From Bradyrhizobium sp. in8p8 (GTDB lineage Bacteria; Pseudomonadota; Alphaproteobacteria; Rhizobiales; Xanthobacteraceae), in assembly GCF_000426845.1 (NCBI RefSeq), contig NZ_AUGD01000002.1, positions 310,001-374,000 on the forward strand: 64,000 nt of DNA, given 5' to 3'. The notes below the pieces were generated by a model. That model searched no databases. It was not told the origin of the DNA and saw nothing but the letters and a program-made list of their open reading frames with translations. Shown here in pieces: positions 17,849 to 25,642 of this stretch. The position numbers and the translations under genes are program-made. Positions within the stretch are counted from its first letter, which is position 1; every line of letters starts with the position of its first letter.

Positions 17849-18988
17849 TTAGCCCTTAAGTAGGGTATTACCCAGCTTTCGCCAAGCCTCTAACGCCCTA
17901 TTGATGTCCTCCGGTTGGGTGGACCAGCCAAGACTGAGACGCACCGCTCCCTGGGCCACAGCGGGATCATAGCCCATGGCCGACAAGACGTGGGATGGCT
18001 GGACCCTCCCTGAGGAACAGGCGGAGCCGGAGGAGACCGCTATGCCCTCCAGGTCGAAGCCGATGACGGCGGTTTCGGCCTTCAGGCCCGGCGCGGTGAA
18101 GAGCACCGTGTTTGGCAACCGCGCCACATCGTCCGCAAAGACCGTCGCCCCGGCGATGCCGCGAAGGCCATTTTCCAAAAGATCTCTGAGGCTTGCCATT
18201 CGCTCCACATCCTTCGCCAGAGCCTGAAGGGCAGCCTTTACCGCCGCCCCGAAGCCGGCGATGCCCGCGACATTCTCGGTCCCGGCGCGGCGGTTGAGCT
18301 CTTGTCCGCCGCCTCGCAGGACCGGCTCGAGGCCGCCTATGCCTTCAGCCATCACCAGGGCCCCGACACCCTTGGGGCCGCCGATCTTGTGCGCAGAAAA
18401 GGTGGCAAGGTCGGCGCCTACCGTATTGATATCGAATGGGATTTTCCCCAGCGCCTGGATCGCATCGACGTGCAGGAGGCCGCCGGCCGCGTGGACGATG
18501 CTTGCCGCCTCAGCGACGGGCTGGAGGGCGCCGGTCTCGTTGTTGGCGGCCATGATGGAGACCAGGGCTGGCGGGCCATCCTGCAGCTGGATCTTCAGGC
18601 GATCGAGGTCCACCACGCCGGAGCGCGTGACCGGGATGAGGCCGATCTTGTCGCCAGGGAACCGGCCGCCGGCCAGCACCGAAGCATGCTCGACCGCAGA
18701 GACCAGCAGCCGCTCGACAGGTCCGCCAGACCGCCCCCGCAGGCCCGGCGAGAGCGCAAGCGCATTGGACTCGGTGCCGGCGGAGGTGAAAACGACGTTG
18801 CGCGGCTGAGCGCCGACCGCGCCCGCCAGCGCGGAGCGCGCCTCCTCGACCAGTCGTCGTGCCTCCCGGCCCTCGGCATGGACCGAGGATGGATTACCGA
18901 TCAGGTCGTATGCAGCCAGAATAGCAGCCCGCGCTTCCGAACGGAGCGGCGTGGTCGCGTTCCAATCGAGATAGACCCGGGCAAGCAT
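17849..18988 (-). CDS. Cysteine desulfurase, NifS/IscS-like (group I)
   Basis: From ATG 18988 the protein has 379 residues and begins MLARVYLDWNATTPLRSEAR; the upstream extension of the frame looks non-coding. It has the class-V aminotransferase fold with PLP lysine in FSAHKIGGPKGVGAL and the long group-I cysteine loop SSGSACSSGRVQPSHVL. It differs clearly from SufS in the same operon, so two desulfurase types serve one SUF cluster. It is the first gene of the operon. No Rrf2/IscR-type regulator is encoded upstream. The start lacks a close Shine-Dalgarno (GAGGT is about 12 bases away). Confidence 0.92.
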   Translation of the reverse strand: MLARVYLDWNATTPLRSEARAAILAAYDLIGNPSSVHAEGREARRLVEEARSALAGAVGAQPRNVVFTSAGTESNALALSPGLRGRSGGPVERLLVSAVEHASVLAGGRFPGDKIGLIPVTRSGVVDLDRLKIQLQDGPPALVSIMAANNETGALQPVAEAASIVHAAGGLLHVDAIQALGKIPFDINTVGADLATFSAHKIGGPKGVGALVMAEGIGGLEPVLRGGGQELNRRAGTENVAGIAGFGAAVKAALQALAKDVERMASLRDLLENGLRGIAGATVFADDVARLPNTVLFTAPGLKAETAVIGFDLEGIAVSSGSACSSGRVQPSHVLSAMGYDPAVAQGAVRLSLGWSTQPEDINRALEAWRKLGNTLLKG

Positions 18989-19327
18989 TGAGTATTTTGT
19001 TACCTCGCATCGCGGGCGGCGTTTCGCGCCGACCCGACATGGGCCGCGGGCGCGCAATTGGCAACCCGATTCCGAGCGAGCGGGCGCCGTGACGCGGTCA
19101 TGACAAGCTAACGTGTTGAACCCATTGGGGGATGTTCAAGATGCTTGCTTTTTGACCCTCTGCCTATGTTAGAACGCGCTCCGTCAAGTCACCGCGCGCT
19201 CTTAGCGCATCACCGCAAGGCGCGCCTTCTCACCCTTCATTCGCGCTTCCGTCGGCATCTGCCGACGAGGCTACAATCGGTTGATTGCTAGGGATCATCT
19301 CTCCAGGAAATCAATCAAGAGACACCA
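18989..19327. promoter_or_regulatory. Divergent control region of the SUF operon and the alpha/beta hydrolase
   Basis: This 339-bp spacer separates divergent genes and must hold both promoters. It contains an interrupted inverted repeat, TTGAAC (19116-19121) and GTTCAA (19134-19139); a TTAGAAC (19169-19175) that resembles half of the iron-control element bound by Irr in rhizobia; and an 8-bp hairpin CGTCGGCA-TC-TGCCGACG (19250-19267). No full Irr palindrome and no clear -35/-10 pair were found, so regulator assignment is open. Confidence 0.45.
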
Positions 19328-19975
19328 ATGCCCGAAGTCATTTTCACCGGCCCTGCTGGCCGCCTCGAAGGCCGCTACCATCCGGCCAAGCAGAAGAATG
19401 CGCCGATCGCGATGATCCTGCATCCGCATCCGCAGTTCCACGGCACGATGAACCACCAGATCGTGTACCAGTGCTACTACGCGTTCGCGCATCGCGGCTT
19501 CTCCGTGCTGCGCTTCAATTTCCGCGGTGTCGGCCGCAGCCAGGGTTCGTTCGACCACGGCACCGGCGAGTTGTCGGATGCCGCCGCCGCGCTCGACTGG
19601 GCCCAGACGATCAATCCCGAAGCGCGCGCCTGCTGGGTTGCCGGCTTCTCCTTCGGCGCCTGGATCGGCATGCAGCTCCTGATGCGCCGCCCCGAGGTCG
19701 AGGGCTTCATCTCGATCGCGCCGCCGGCCAACCTTTACGACTTCTCGTTCCTCGCGCCCTGCCCGTCGTCGGGCCTGATCGTGCATGGCGAGAAGGATGC
19801 GGTGGTGCCGCCCAAGGACGTCAACACGCTGGTCGAGAAACTGAAGACGCAGAAGGGCATCGTCATCGACCAGCAGATCATCCCCGGCGCCAACCACTTC
19901 TTCGACGCCAAGCTCGAGCCGCTGATGGAAACCATCACGGCGTATCTCGACATGCGCCTGGCGAACGTGCGCTGA
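19328..19975 (+). CDS. Alpha/beta hydrolase
   Basis: A cytosolic 215-residue hydrolase with HPHPQFHGTMNHQIV near residue 32, the nucleophile elbow GFSFGAW (serine near residue 118), an aspartate in HGEKDAVVPP and the catalytic histidine in PGANHFFD. This subgroup resembles the OsmC/dienelactone-hydrolase-like and CocE-type small hydrolases annotated as alpha/beta hydrolase in alphaproteobacteria next to SUF genes. It is divergent from the SUF operon and may share its control, but no substrate can be inferred. Confidence 0.9.
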   Translation: MPEVIFTGPAGRLEGRYHPAKQKNAPIAMILHPHPQFHGTMNHQIVYQCYYAFAHRGFSVLRFNFRGVGRSQGSFDHGTGELSDAAAALDWAQTINPEARACWVAGFSFGAWIGMQLLMRRPEVEGFISIAPPANLYDFSFLAPCPSSGLIVHGEKDAVVPPKDVNTLVEKLKTQKGIVIDQQIIPGANHFFDAKLEPLMETITAYLDMRLANVR

Positions 19976-19981
19976 GGGATT

Positions 19982-20007
19982 CGGCTTGAGCGCGCTGCGC
20001 TCAGGCC
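19982..20007. terminator. Hairpin between convergent hydrolase and GST genes
   Basis: An imperfect 12-bp stem (CGGCTTGAGCGC pairing with GCGCTCAGGCCG) with a short loop overlaps the GST stop codon. There is no T run, so it is an mRNA 3'-end hairpin rather than a proven intrinsic terminator. Confidence 0.4.
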
Positions 20008-20678
20008 GCAAGCTTCAAAAGATGCGCGTCGTGCCGTACGAGGAAGGCGCGCAGCAATTGCGGATAGTCGGCGTCGACAGCGCTGCGTACGCTCGGACGC
20101 TGCGCAAGCGTGGTCCGCCACGCCCTGACCTTCGGCGCGTCCTGGAAGATGCCGTGCTCGGTTAGTTCGTCGAACAGATCGAAATAGCGGAAGACGGGCG
20201 CGAATACCGCGTCGACCAGACTGAATGCGCGGCCCGCGAAATACGGACCGGCGCCGAGCGCGGCTTCGACACGCCTGAATTTCGCAACCAGCGCCTGGCG
20301 CTTGCCTTCGAATGTCGCCGGATCGCTCGTGGTTTCCAGCCCCCAGAGGTCGCCGAGGATCGCCGAGCCGAACTCCATCCAGGCGCGGTGCTCGGCACGC
20401 TTCAGCGCATCCACCGGATGCAGCTTCGCACCGGCTTGCGTCTCCTCGAGGTACTCGCAGATCACGTTGCTCTCGAACAGCGCGACCTCGCCCTCCCCGG
20501 TGGTCACCACCAGCACCGGCACCTTGCCGAGCGGCGACAGTTTCAGAAACCAGTCGGGCTTGTCAGCCAGATCGATGTCGATCCGCTCGAACGGCACGCC
20601 CTTCTCCTTCAGCGCGATCACCGCGCGCTGCACGTAGGGGCAAAGCTTGTGGCTGATCAGTTTCAACGAAACGGTCAT
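20001..20678 (-). CDS. Glutathione S-transferase family protein
   Basis: A 225-residue protein with the N-terminal thioredoxin-like GST domain: SHKLCPYVQRAVIALKEKG (CPYVQR as the glutathione site, cysteine type as in omega and beta-like GSTs), cis-proline in GKVPVLVV and FESNVICEYLEE for the glutamyl contact. The all-helical C-domain follows to residue 225. It probably reduces or conjugates small electrophiles in the cytosol. Its promoter region contains three identical-type palindromes (20698-20758), which suggests tight repression by a dimeric regulator that is not encoded next to it. Confidence 0.9.
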   Translation of the reverse strand: MTVSLKLISHKLCPYVQRAVIALKEKGVPFERIDIDLADKPDWFLKLSPLGKVPVLVVTTGEGEVALFESNVICEYLEETQAGAKLHPVDALKRAEHRAWMEFGSAILGDLWGLETTSDPATFEGKRQALVAKFRRVEAALGAGPYFAGRAFSLVDAVFAPVFRYFDLFDELTEHGIFQDAPKVRAWRTTLAQRPSVRSAVDADYPQLLRAFLVRHDAHLLKLAA

Positions 20679-20697
20679 GGGCGATCCCGGCGGTTAG

Positions 20698-20758
20698 ATG
20701 CAACTGCATTCAATGTAGATGCATTTGCATCTACCCGTCAAGTTGCATGCAGTTGCAT
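20698..20758. promoter_or_regulatory. Triple ATGCA-NN-TGCAT operator array upstream of the GST gene
   Basis: Three perfect palindromes ATGCA-NN-TGCAT lie at 20698-20709, 20719-20730 and 20747-20758. The middle copy extends to a 20-bp palindrome GTAGATGCA-TT-TGCATCTAC (20715-20734). Centres are 21 and 28 bp apart, the first interval being two helical turns. They fill the spacer between the GST start and the end of anmK, exactly where the GST promoter must be. The dimeric spacing fits a TetR- or MarR-type repressor; which one is not known. Confidence 0.75.
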
Positions 20759-20773
20759 TGATCTAGCCTTGCG

Positions 20774-21877
20774 TCAGGGACGCGCGATCACCCCGCCGGT
20801 CACCGGCATCGGCACACCCGTGGTAGTGGGATAAGATAGCGGCAGGCCTTTCATGCCGCGGACCGCGAGGAAGCCGAAAGCCTGCGCTTCGATGGCGTCG
20901 GAGGCCCAGCCGAGCGTCTCGGCCGCCTCCACCCTTGCCGAGCCCACCTGCTCCCGCAGCATACGCAGCATGGTGAGGTTGCGGGCGCCGCCGCCGCAGA
21001 CGATCCAGCTCCGCGGCCGCCGGGGCAAAAGCGGAATGACGCGGGCGATCGCAGCCGCAGTGAAGGCGGTGAGCGTCGCGGCGCCGTCGGCCGGCTCGAT
21101 GGCGCCGAGCTTGAGTGCAGCGAAATCGTTGCGATCGAGCGATTTGGGTGGGGCCGCCGCGAAGAAGGGCAGTTCCAGCGCCCGTGCGATCCAGGCCTCA
21201 TCCACCTTGCCGAGCGCCGCGAACTTGCCTTCCGCATCGAACGCCTGATTCATGGTGCAGTACATGAAGTCGTCGAGCAGCGCGTTGCCGGGGCCGGTAT
21301 CGCAGGCAATCAATGCATCGTTGCCGTCGATATAAGTGATGTTGGAGACGCCGCCGACGTTGACCACGACGATCGGTCCTTCGCGTTCCAGCGAATGAGC
21401 CAGCGCGCGGTGGTAGACGGGCACGAGCGGCGCGCCCTGCCCGCCCGCCTCGACGTCGGCGGCACGGAAATCATGCATCACCGGGATATGGATTGCCCTG
21501 GCCAGTAACGGCGCATCGCCGATCTGGACGGTCAGCCGCTTCTCGGGCCGGTGCAGCACGGTCTGGCCGTGGAAGCCCACGATATCGATGTCCTCCGGCC
21601 TCATGCGGTTCTGCGCCAGGAAGGCGGCCACCGCCTCGGCATGGGCACCCGTCACGGCCTGCTCGGCCTGCGCCAGAATGCCCGGCCGGGCGTCGCGCTG
21701 CTGCAGATGCACGGCCTCGCTCAGCGCCTGGCGCAACACGTTGCGCTCGGCCGGGCTGTATGGCCGGTAGCCGGACGGCCCGAACGCCTTCACCTGCTTT
21801 CCGTCGGTCTCGATCAGCGCGACATCCACCCCGTCCAGCGAGGTGCCGCTCATCAAGCCGAGTGCCGTCAACATCAT
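20774..21877 (-). CDS. anmK: Anhydro-N-acetylmuramic acid kinase
   Basis: AnmK phosphorylates and opens 1,6-anhydro-MurNAc during recycling of peptidoglycan. The 367-residue protein has the ASKHA phosphate motifs GLMSGTSLDGVDVAL at the start and CDTGPGNALLDDFM in the middle, IDIVGFHGQTVLHRP and the C-terminal CGGGARNLTMLRML. It is divergent from tyrS across a 164-bp spacer, a gene pairing common in alphaproteobacteria. It fits with the other peptidoglycan genes in the window (amidase, PBP1A). Confidence 0.95.
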   Translation of the reverse strand: MMLTALGLMSGTSLDGVDVALIETDGKQVKAFGPSGYRPYSPAERNVLRQALSEAVHLQQRDARPGILAQAEQAVTGAHAEAVAAFLAQNRMRPEDIDIVGFHGQTVLHRPEKRLTVQIGDAPLLARAIHIPVMHDFRAADVEAGGQGAPLVPVYHRALAHSLEREGPIVVVNVGGVSNITYIDGNDALIACDTGPGNALLDDFMYCTMNQAFDAEGKFAALGKVDEAWIARALELPFFAAAPPKSLDRNDFAALKLGAIEPADGAATLTAFTAAAIARVIPLLPRRPRSWIVCGGGARNLTMLRMLREQVGSARVEAAETLGWASDAIEAQAFGFLAVRGMKGLPLSYPTTTGVPMPVTGGVIARP

Positions 21878-21916
21878 GGGATCAGCGTCCTGAAAGACCC
21901 CTCCGGCATGCCGATC

Positions 21917-21943
21917 TTGTGCCAGAGGGACACATCTTATAAT
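21917..21943 (+). promoter_or_regulatory. Candidate promoter of tyrS
   Basis: A perfect TATAAT at 21938-21943 has TTGTGC at 21917-21922 upstream (15-base spacer, slightly short). It lies about 100 bases before the tyrS ATG. A consensus -10 is unusual in such a GC-rich region. Confidence 0.45.
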
Positions 21944-22041
21944 GCCACAGCGCCAAGTGGCGGGCGGACATCGGGTTCCCGCGGAAGACCCTTAAATTGC
22001 CCCCAAAAGAGTAAACCAAGAATTGTCAGGCACGCCGACAG

Positions 22042-23295
22042 ATGACTGCATTTAAATCGGATTTCCTCAATACCCTGCAGGAACGTGGATTCATCCACCA
22101 GTGCTCCGATTTCGAGGGGCTGGATGCGCTTGCCGCCAAGGGTGAGGCCATCGCCTATGTCGGATACGATTGCACCGCCCGCTCCCTGCATATCGGCAAC
22201 TATCTGACCATGATGATGCTGCACTGGCTGCAGCAATCCGGCAACAAGCCGATCACGCTGATGGGCGGCGGCACCACCATGGTGGGCGATCCCTCCGGCA
22301 AGGACGAGACGCGCGCCATGCGCACCATTGCCGAGATCGAGGCCAACAAGGCCTCGATCCGCGGCGTGTTCGCCAAGGTGCTGCGCTATGGCGAGGGCAA
22401 GAGCGACGCCATCATGCTCGACAATGCGGAGTGGCTGACCAAGCTGAACTGGATCGAGATGCTGCGCGATGTCGGCCGGCACTTCTCCGTCAACCGCATG
22501 CTGACCATGGACTCCGTGCGGCTGCGTCTCGAGCGCGAGCAGGAGATGAGCTTCATCGAGTTCAACTACATGGTCTGCCAGGCCTATGACTTCGTCGAAC
22601 TCGCCAGGCGCACCGGCTGCCGCCTCCAGATGGGCGGATCGGACCAGTGGGGCAACATCATCATGGGCGTCGATCTCGGCCGTCGCATGGGCACGCATCA
22701 GCTGTTCGCGCTGACGACGCCGCTGCTGACCACTGCGTCCGGCGCCAAGATGGGCAAGACCGCGCAAGGCGCGGTCTGGCTCAATGCCGACCAGTTCTCG
22801 CCCTACGACTTCTGGCAGTACTGGCGCAACACCGAGGATGCCGATGTCGGCAAGTTCCTGAAGCTGTTCACGACGCTTCCAATGGCCGAGATCAGAAAGC
22901 TCGAAGCGCTCGGCGGCTCCGAGATCAACGAGGCCAAGAAGGTGCTCGCGACCGAGGCGACCGCTCTGCTGCACGGTCGCGAAGCTGCGAATGAAGCCGC
23001 GGAGACCGCGCGCCGCACCTTCGAGGAGGGCGCGCTCGCCGAGAGCCTGCCGACGGTGGAAATTCCGCGCGGCGAGCTCGACGCCGGTCTCGGCGTGCTC
23101 AACGCCTTCGTCAAGGCGGGTCTCGTCGCCTCCAACGGCGAAGCCCGGCGGCAGATCAAGGGCGGCGGCCTGCGCGTCAACGATGCGCCTGTCGCCGACG
23201 AGAAGATGGCGCTGTCGGCGGACAATCTGACGCCGGAAGGCGTGATCAAGCTGTCCTTCGGCAAGAAGAAGCACGTCCTCATCAAGCCTGCATAG
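22042..23295 (+). CDS. tyrS: Tyrosyl-tRNA synthetase
   Basis: A class-I aminoacyl-tRNA synthetase of 417 residues that charges tRNA-Tyr. [20 protein letters not shown] holds the HIGH motif (HIGN), [12 protein letters not shown] is the tyrosine-binding region, and the KMSKS loop reads KMGKT. The C-terminal S4-like RNA-binding domain covers about residues 350-417 ([21 protein letters not shown]). Length and motifs are normal for the TyrS group with KMGKT. It is divergent from anmK. Confidence 0.96.
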   Translation: MTAFKSDFLNTLQERGFIHQCSDFEGLDALAAKGEAIAYVGYDCTARSLHIGNYLTMMMLHWLQQSGNKPITLMGGGTTMVGDPSGKDETRAMRTIAEIEANKASIRGVFAKVLRYGEGKSDAIMLDNAEWLTKLNWIEMLRDVGRHFSVNRMLTMDSVRLRLEREQEMSFIEFNYMVCQAYDFVELARRTGCRLQMGGSDQWGNIIMGVDLGRRMGTHQLFALTTPLLTTASGAKMGKTAQGAVWLNADQFSPYDFWQYWRNTEDADVGKFLKLFTTLPMAEIRKLEALGGSEINEAKKVLATEATALLHGREAANEAAETARRTFEEGALAESLPTVEIPRGELDAGLGVLNAFVKAGLVASNGEARRQIKGGGLRVNDAPVADEKMALSADNLTPEGVIKLSFGKKKHVLIKPA

Positions 23296-23345
23296 GCGTA
23301 TGAGCTTTTCACTGCTTGTCAGGGCGCGCATAAGCGCGCTCCCTG

Positions 23346-24623
23346 ATGGCAATGGACCAGAACGCGCCCAAGGAAACGACAGCGGAAGCGAGCAAGGAAC
23401 AGGTCGGAAGCACCAGGCAGGACGCAGTCCGCATCGCGCTCGTCGTGCTCTGCCTGTGCTTTGCGCTGGCTGTTCTTGGTCGCGGGCTGAGCGAGAGCTT
23501 CACGGTCTTCCTCAAGCCGATCTCGGAAGATCTCGGCTGGGACCGTGCCCAGGCCGTTTCGATCTATTCACTGGCCTGGCTCATCAGCGGACTGACCGCC
23601 CCCCTGGTTGGCCGCCTGTTCGATCATTCCGGACCACGCATCGTCTATGCGCTCGGCTTGCTCTTGCTCGGTTCGGCCTTTCTGAGCGCGAGCCATGCGC
23701 AAGCACTCTGGCAATTCCAGCTTTCGATCGGCATCTGCGTCGGCATCGGCGTTGCCTTCATCGGCAATGTGCCCAACTCGATCCTGCTCGGCCGCTGGTT
23801 CGGGCCGCGGCTGCCGACCGCGATGGCGGTGGTCTACTCGGCAATGGGCGGCGGCGTGCTGGCACTGCTGCCGGCCTCGCAACTCCTGATCGATCATCTC
23901 GGCTGGCGCGAGACCTACCAGGTCTACGGTCTTGCCGCGCTCGCCCTGCTGGTGCCGCTGCTGCTCCTGCCTTGGCGCCTGTTCGCGGCCGGCTCGCCGC
24001 ATGTGGCCAAGAAGAGCGATCCGGACTTCGTCGACAACGGCTGGACGCTCGTGAGCGCGATGCGCCACCACGCCTTCTGGGCGCTGTTCTCGACGTTCTT
24101 CTTCACCGCGGTCGGCATGTATGCCATCGCGGCGCAGATCGTGGCCTATCTGATCGACGCCGGCTTCCCGCCGCTCCAGGCCGCGACCGCCTGGGGCTTC
24201 TCCGGCGTCGTGCTGGTGTTCGGGATGCTGGGTGTTTCTGCGCTCGACGGCTTGATCGGACGCCGCCCGTCGGTGCTGCTCAGCTACGCGATCTCGATCC
24301 TCGGCATCGTTCTGCTCTGGCTCCTGCAGTACTATCCGAACGTCGTCCTGCTCACCGGCTTCGTGGTCTGCTTCGGCAGCATGATGGGCTCCCGCGGGCC
24401 CCTGATCACCGCAACTGCGATGAAGATCTTCCGCGGCAAGCGCGTCGGCACCATCTTCGGGACGATCTCGATCGGCAGCGGCCTGGGCTCGGCGTTCGGC
24501 TCATGGAGCGGCGGCCTGATTCACGATGCGACTCACGGCTACGATCTCCTGCTCATCTTCGCGCTTGCGAGCGTCGTGCTCGGCATGATTCCGTTCCTGG
24601 TCGTTCCCGCCTTGCGGGAGTAG
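23346..24623 (+). CDS. MFS transporter
   Basis: A 425-residue major facilitator protein with about 12 membrane helices beginning near residue 28 (IALVVLCLCFALAVLGRGLS). The MFS loop motif LVGRLFDHSGPR lies between helices 2 and 3, and the half-repeat reappears as LDGLIGRRPS. It resembles the monocarboxylate/oxalate-type permeases of rhizobia, but the substrate is unknown. It starts 50 bases after tyrS; ATG at 23346 or 23352 is possible and neither has a strong ribosome site. A hairpin (CAGGGCGCGC pairing with GCGCGCTCCCTG) overlaps the start region. Confidence 0.88.
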   Translation: MAMDQNAPKETTAEASKEQVGSTRQDAVRIALVVLCLCFALAVLGRGLSESFTVFLKPISEDLGWDRAQAVSIYSLAWLISGLTAPLVGRLFDHSGPRIVYALGLLLLGSAFLSASHAQALWQFQLSIGICVGIGVAFIGNVPNSILLGRWFGPRLPTAMAVVYSAMGGGVLALLPASQLLIDHLGWRETYQVYGLAALALLVPLLLLPWRLFAAGSPHVAKKSDPDFVDNGWTLVSAMRHHAFWALFSTFFFTAVGMYAIAAQIVAYLIDAGFPPLQAATAWGFSGVVLVFGMLGVSALDGLIGRRPSVLLSYAISILGIVLLWLLQYYPNVVLLTGFVVCFGSMMGSRGPLITATAMKIFRGKRVGTIFGTISIGSGLGSAFGSWSGGLIHDATHGYDLLLIFALASVVLGMIPFLVVPALRE

Positions 24624-24682
24624 GTCTCCCCTACGTAACCTGCATCCCCGGACATCACCGGAATAGTACGTACCGACCACAG

Positions 24683-24802
24683 GTGAACACGTTCGAAAAA
24701 CCGCGGCGCGTGCGGATCAACGACCGCTACTGCGATGTTTTGTCCGACATGACGAAAATGTCAGGGCGCATTGATCCCAAGTGGCTTGCGAGACGAAACT
24801 GA
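24683..24802 (+). CDS. Possible 39-residue small protein
   Basis: In the gap between the MFS and DoxX genes a GTG at 24683 opens a frame of 39 residues containing RRVRINDRYCDVLSDMTK and ending GRIDPKWLARRN. The composition is mixed and protein-like, but the ribosome site is poor (ACAG before GTG). I do not recognise it, and it may be chance. Confidence 0.25.
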   Translation: MNTFEKPRRVRINDRYCDVLSDMTKMSGRIDPKWLARRN

Positions 24803-24842
24803 ATACGGTCCAAGTCGCGCATTGGATGGAGGGCACAAACCA

Positions 24843-25253
24843 ATGGACTTTCCCTATCTCACCCGCTTTCAGCCGGTTCTCCTGAGCCTGTTTCGCTTCA
24901 TCACCGGCCTGTTGCTGTTTCAGTACGGCGTCGCCAAGCTGTTCAAGTTTCCGGCTGTTCCGATGTTCGCCAAAGTCGAGCTGATGTCGCTTTACGGCGC
25001 GGCCGGGGCGCTTGAACTGGTGCTTGGCGCACTACTGATGATCGGCCTGTTCTCGCGGCTGTCGGCCTTCATCCTGTCCGGTGAAATGGCTTTCGCTTAT
25101 TTCATGGGCCATATGTTCAGGGGCGAAACCCCGGTGTTCCTGCCATTGCTGAACAACGGCACTCTCGCGATACTCTTCTGCTTCGCGTGCCTGTATCTCT
25201 CGGCAGCTGGCGGCGGCCCGATCAGCGCCGACGCCGCAATGGGCAAGAAATAA
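24843..25253 (+). CDS. DoxX family membrane protein
   Basis: ATG at 24843 has GGAGGG about ten bases upstream. The product of 136 residues has four membrane helices: LLSLFRFITGLLLFQYGVAKLF (with the DoxX-typical R...F..G....G..KL pattern), LYGAAGALELVLGALLMIGL, FILSGEMAFAYFMGHM and ILFCFACLYLSAAG. DoxX/DUF4260-like proteins are inner-membrane partners of redox enzymes, in some cases linked to sulfur oxidation or thiol stress. No redox partner is adjacent here. Confidence 0.88.
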   Translation: MDFPYLTRFQPVLLSLFRFITGLLLFQYGVAKLFKFPAVPMFAKVELMSLYGAAGALELVLGALLMIGLFSRLSAFILSGEMAFAYFMGHMFRGETPVFLPLLNNGTLAILFCFACLYLSAAGGGPISADAAMGKK

Positions 25254-25311
25254 GTGCTGCACCGGCGCAGCCCGCACCGCGCTGACACACTCAACTTATC
25301 CCGCTAAGCAC

Positions 25312-25340
25312 GGCGGCACCGGCAGACCTCCGGTGCCGCT
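25312..25340. terminator. Hairpin between DoxX and the small membrane protein gene
   Basis: GCGGCACCGG (25312-25321) pairs with CCGGTGCCGC (25330-25339). The stem is 10 bp and GC-rich with an 8-base loop. There is no T run. It lies between convergent genes and probably ends one or both transcripts. Confidence 0.5.
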
Positions 25341-25426
25341 TAGCGCGCGCCCAGCACATTCCAGATCAGAACGAGGGCCGCGACGAGCAGCAGGGACATG
25401 ACGGCGCGATGAACGAATCGATTCAT
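25340..25426 (-). CDS. Very small single-helix membrane protein (28 residues)
   Basis: A minus-strand frame reading MNRFVHRAVMSLLLVAALVL... ends with a tryptophan and LGAR before TAA. It has a basic N-terminus followed by one hydrophobic helix, typical of bacterial micro-proteins. GGACAGG lies just upstream as a possible ribosome site. A strong hairpin (GCGGCACCGG pairing with CCGGTGCCGC, 25312-25340) follows its stop. No homologue could be checked. Confidence 0.45.
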   Translation of the reverse strand: MNRFVHRAVMSLLLVAALVLIWNVLGAR

Positions 25427-25642
25427 TGCCTGTCCAACCTGTCTCTTTGGCTACCAAGGTCCATGTCGATTTTCGACTCCGGATCGGCCGCCGCCTGCCG
25501 GCAAGAGCAGATTCGCCTGCACGGTTGCGCATAAGCCTGCGGCAGCCGTCCCGCGCGGCAGGCCGGCCATGCCTACGTTCATGATTGGTAAGAACTTCAT
25601 GCTACCCATGCGAGCAATAACAACCATTCCGTAGGGGCTGTG

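Noticed and set aside
16236..17852. 538-residue plus-strand open frame over sufB
   Set aside because: Antisense shadow of sufB, with no recognisable motif.
23300..24802. 500-residue plus-strand open frame overlapping the MFS gene in another frame
   Set aside because: Out-of-frame with the clear 12-helix MFS protein; Arg-rich and without domains. Only its last 39 codons lie outside the MFS gene and are listed separately at low confidence.
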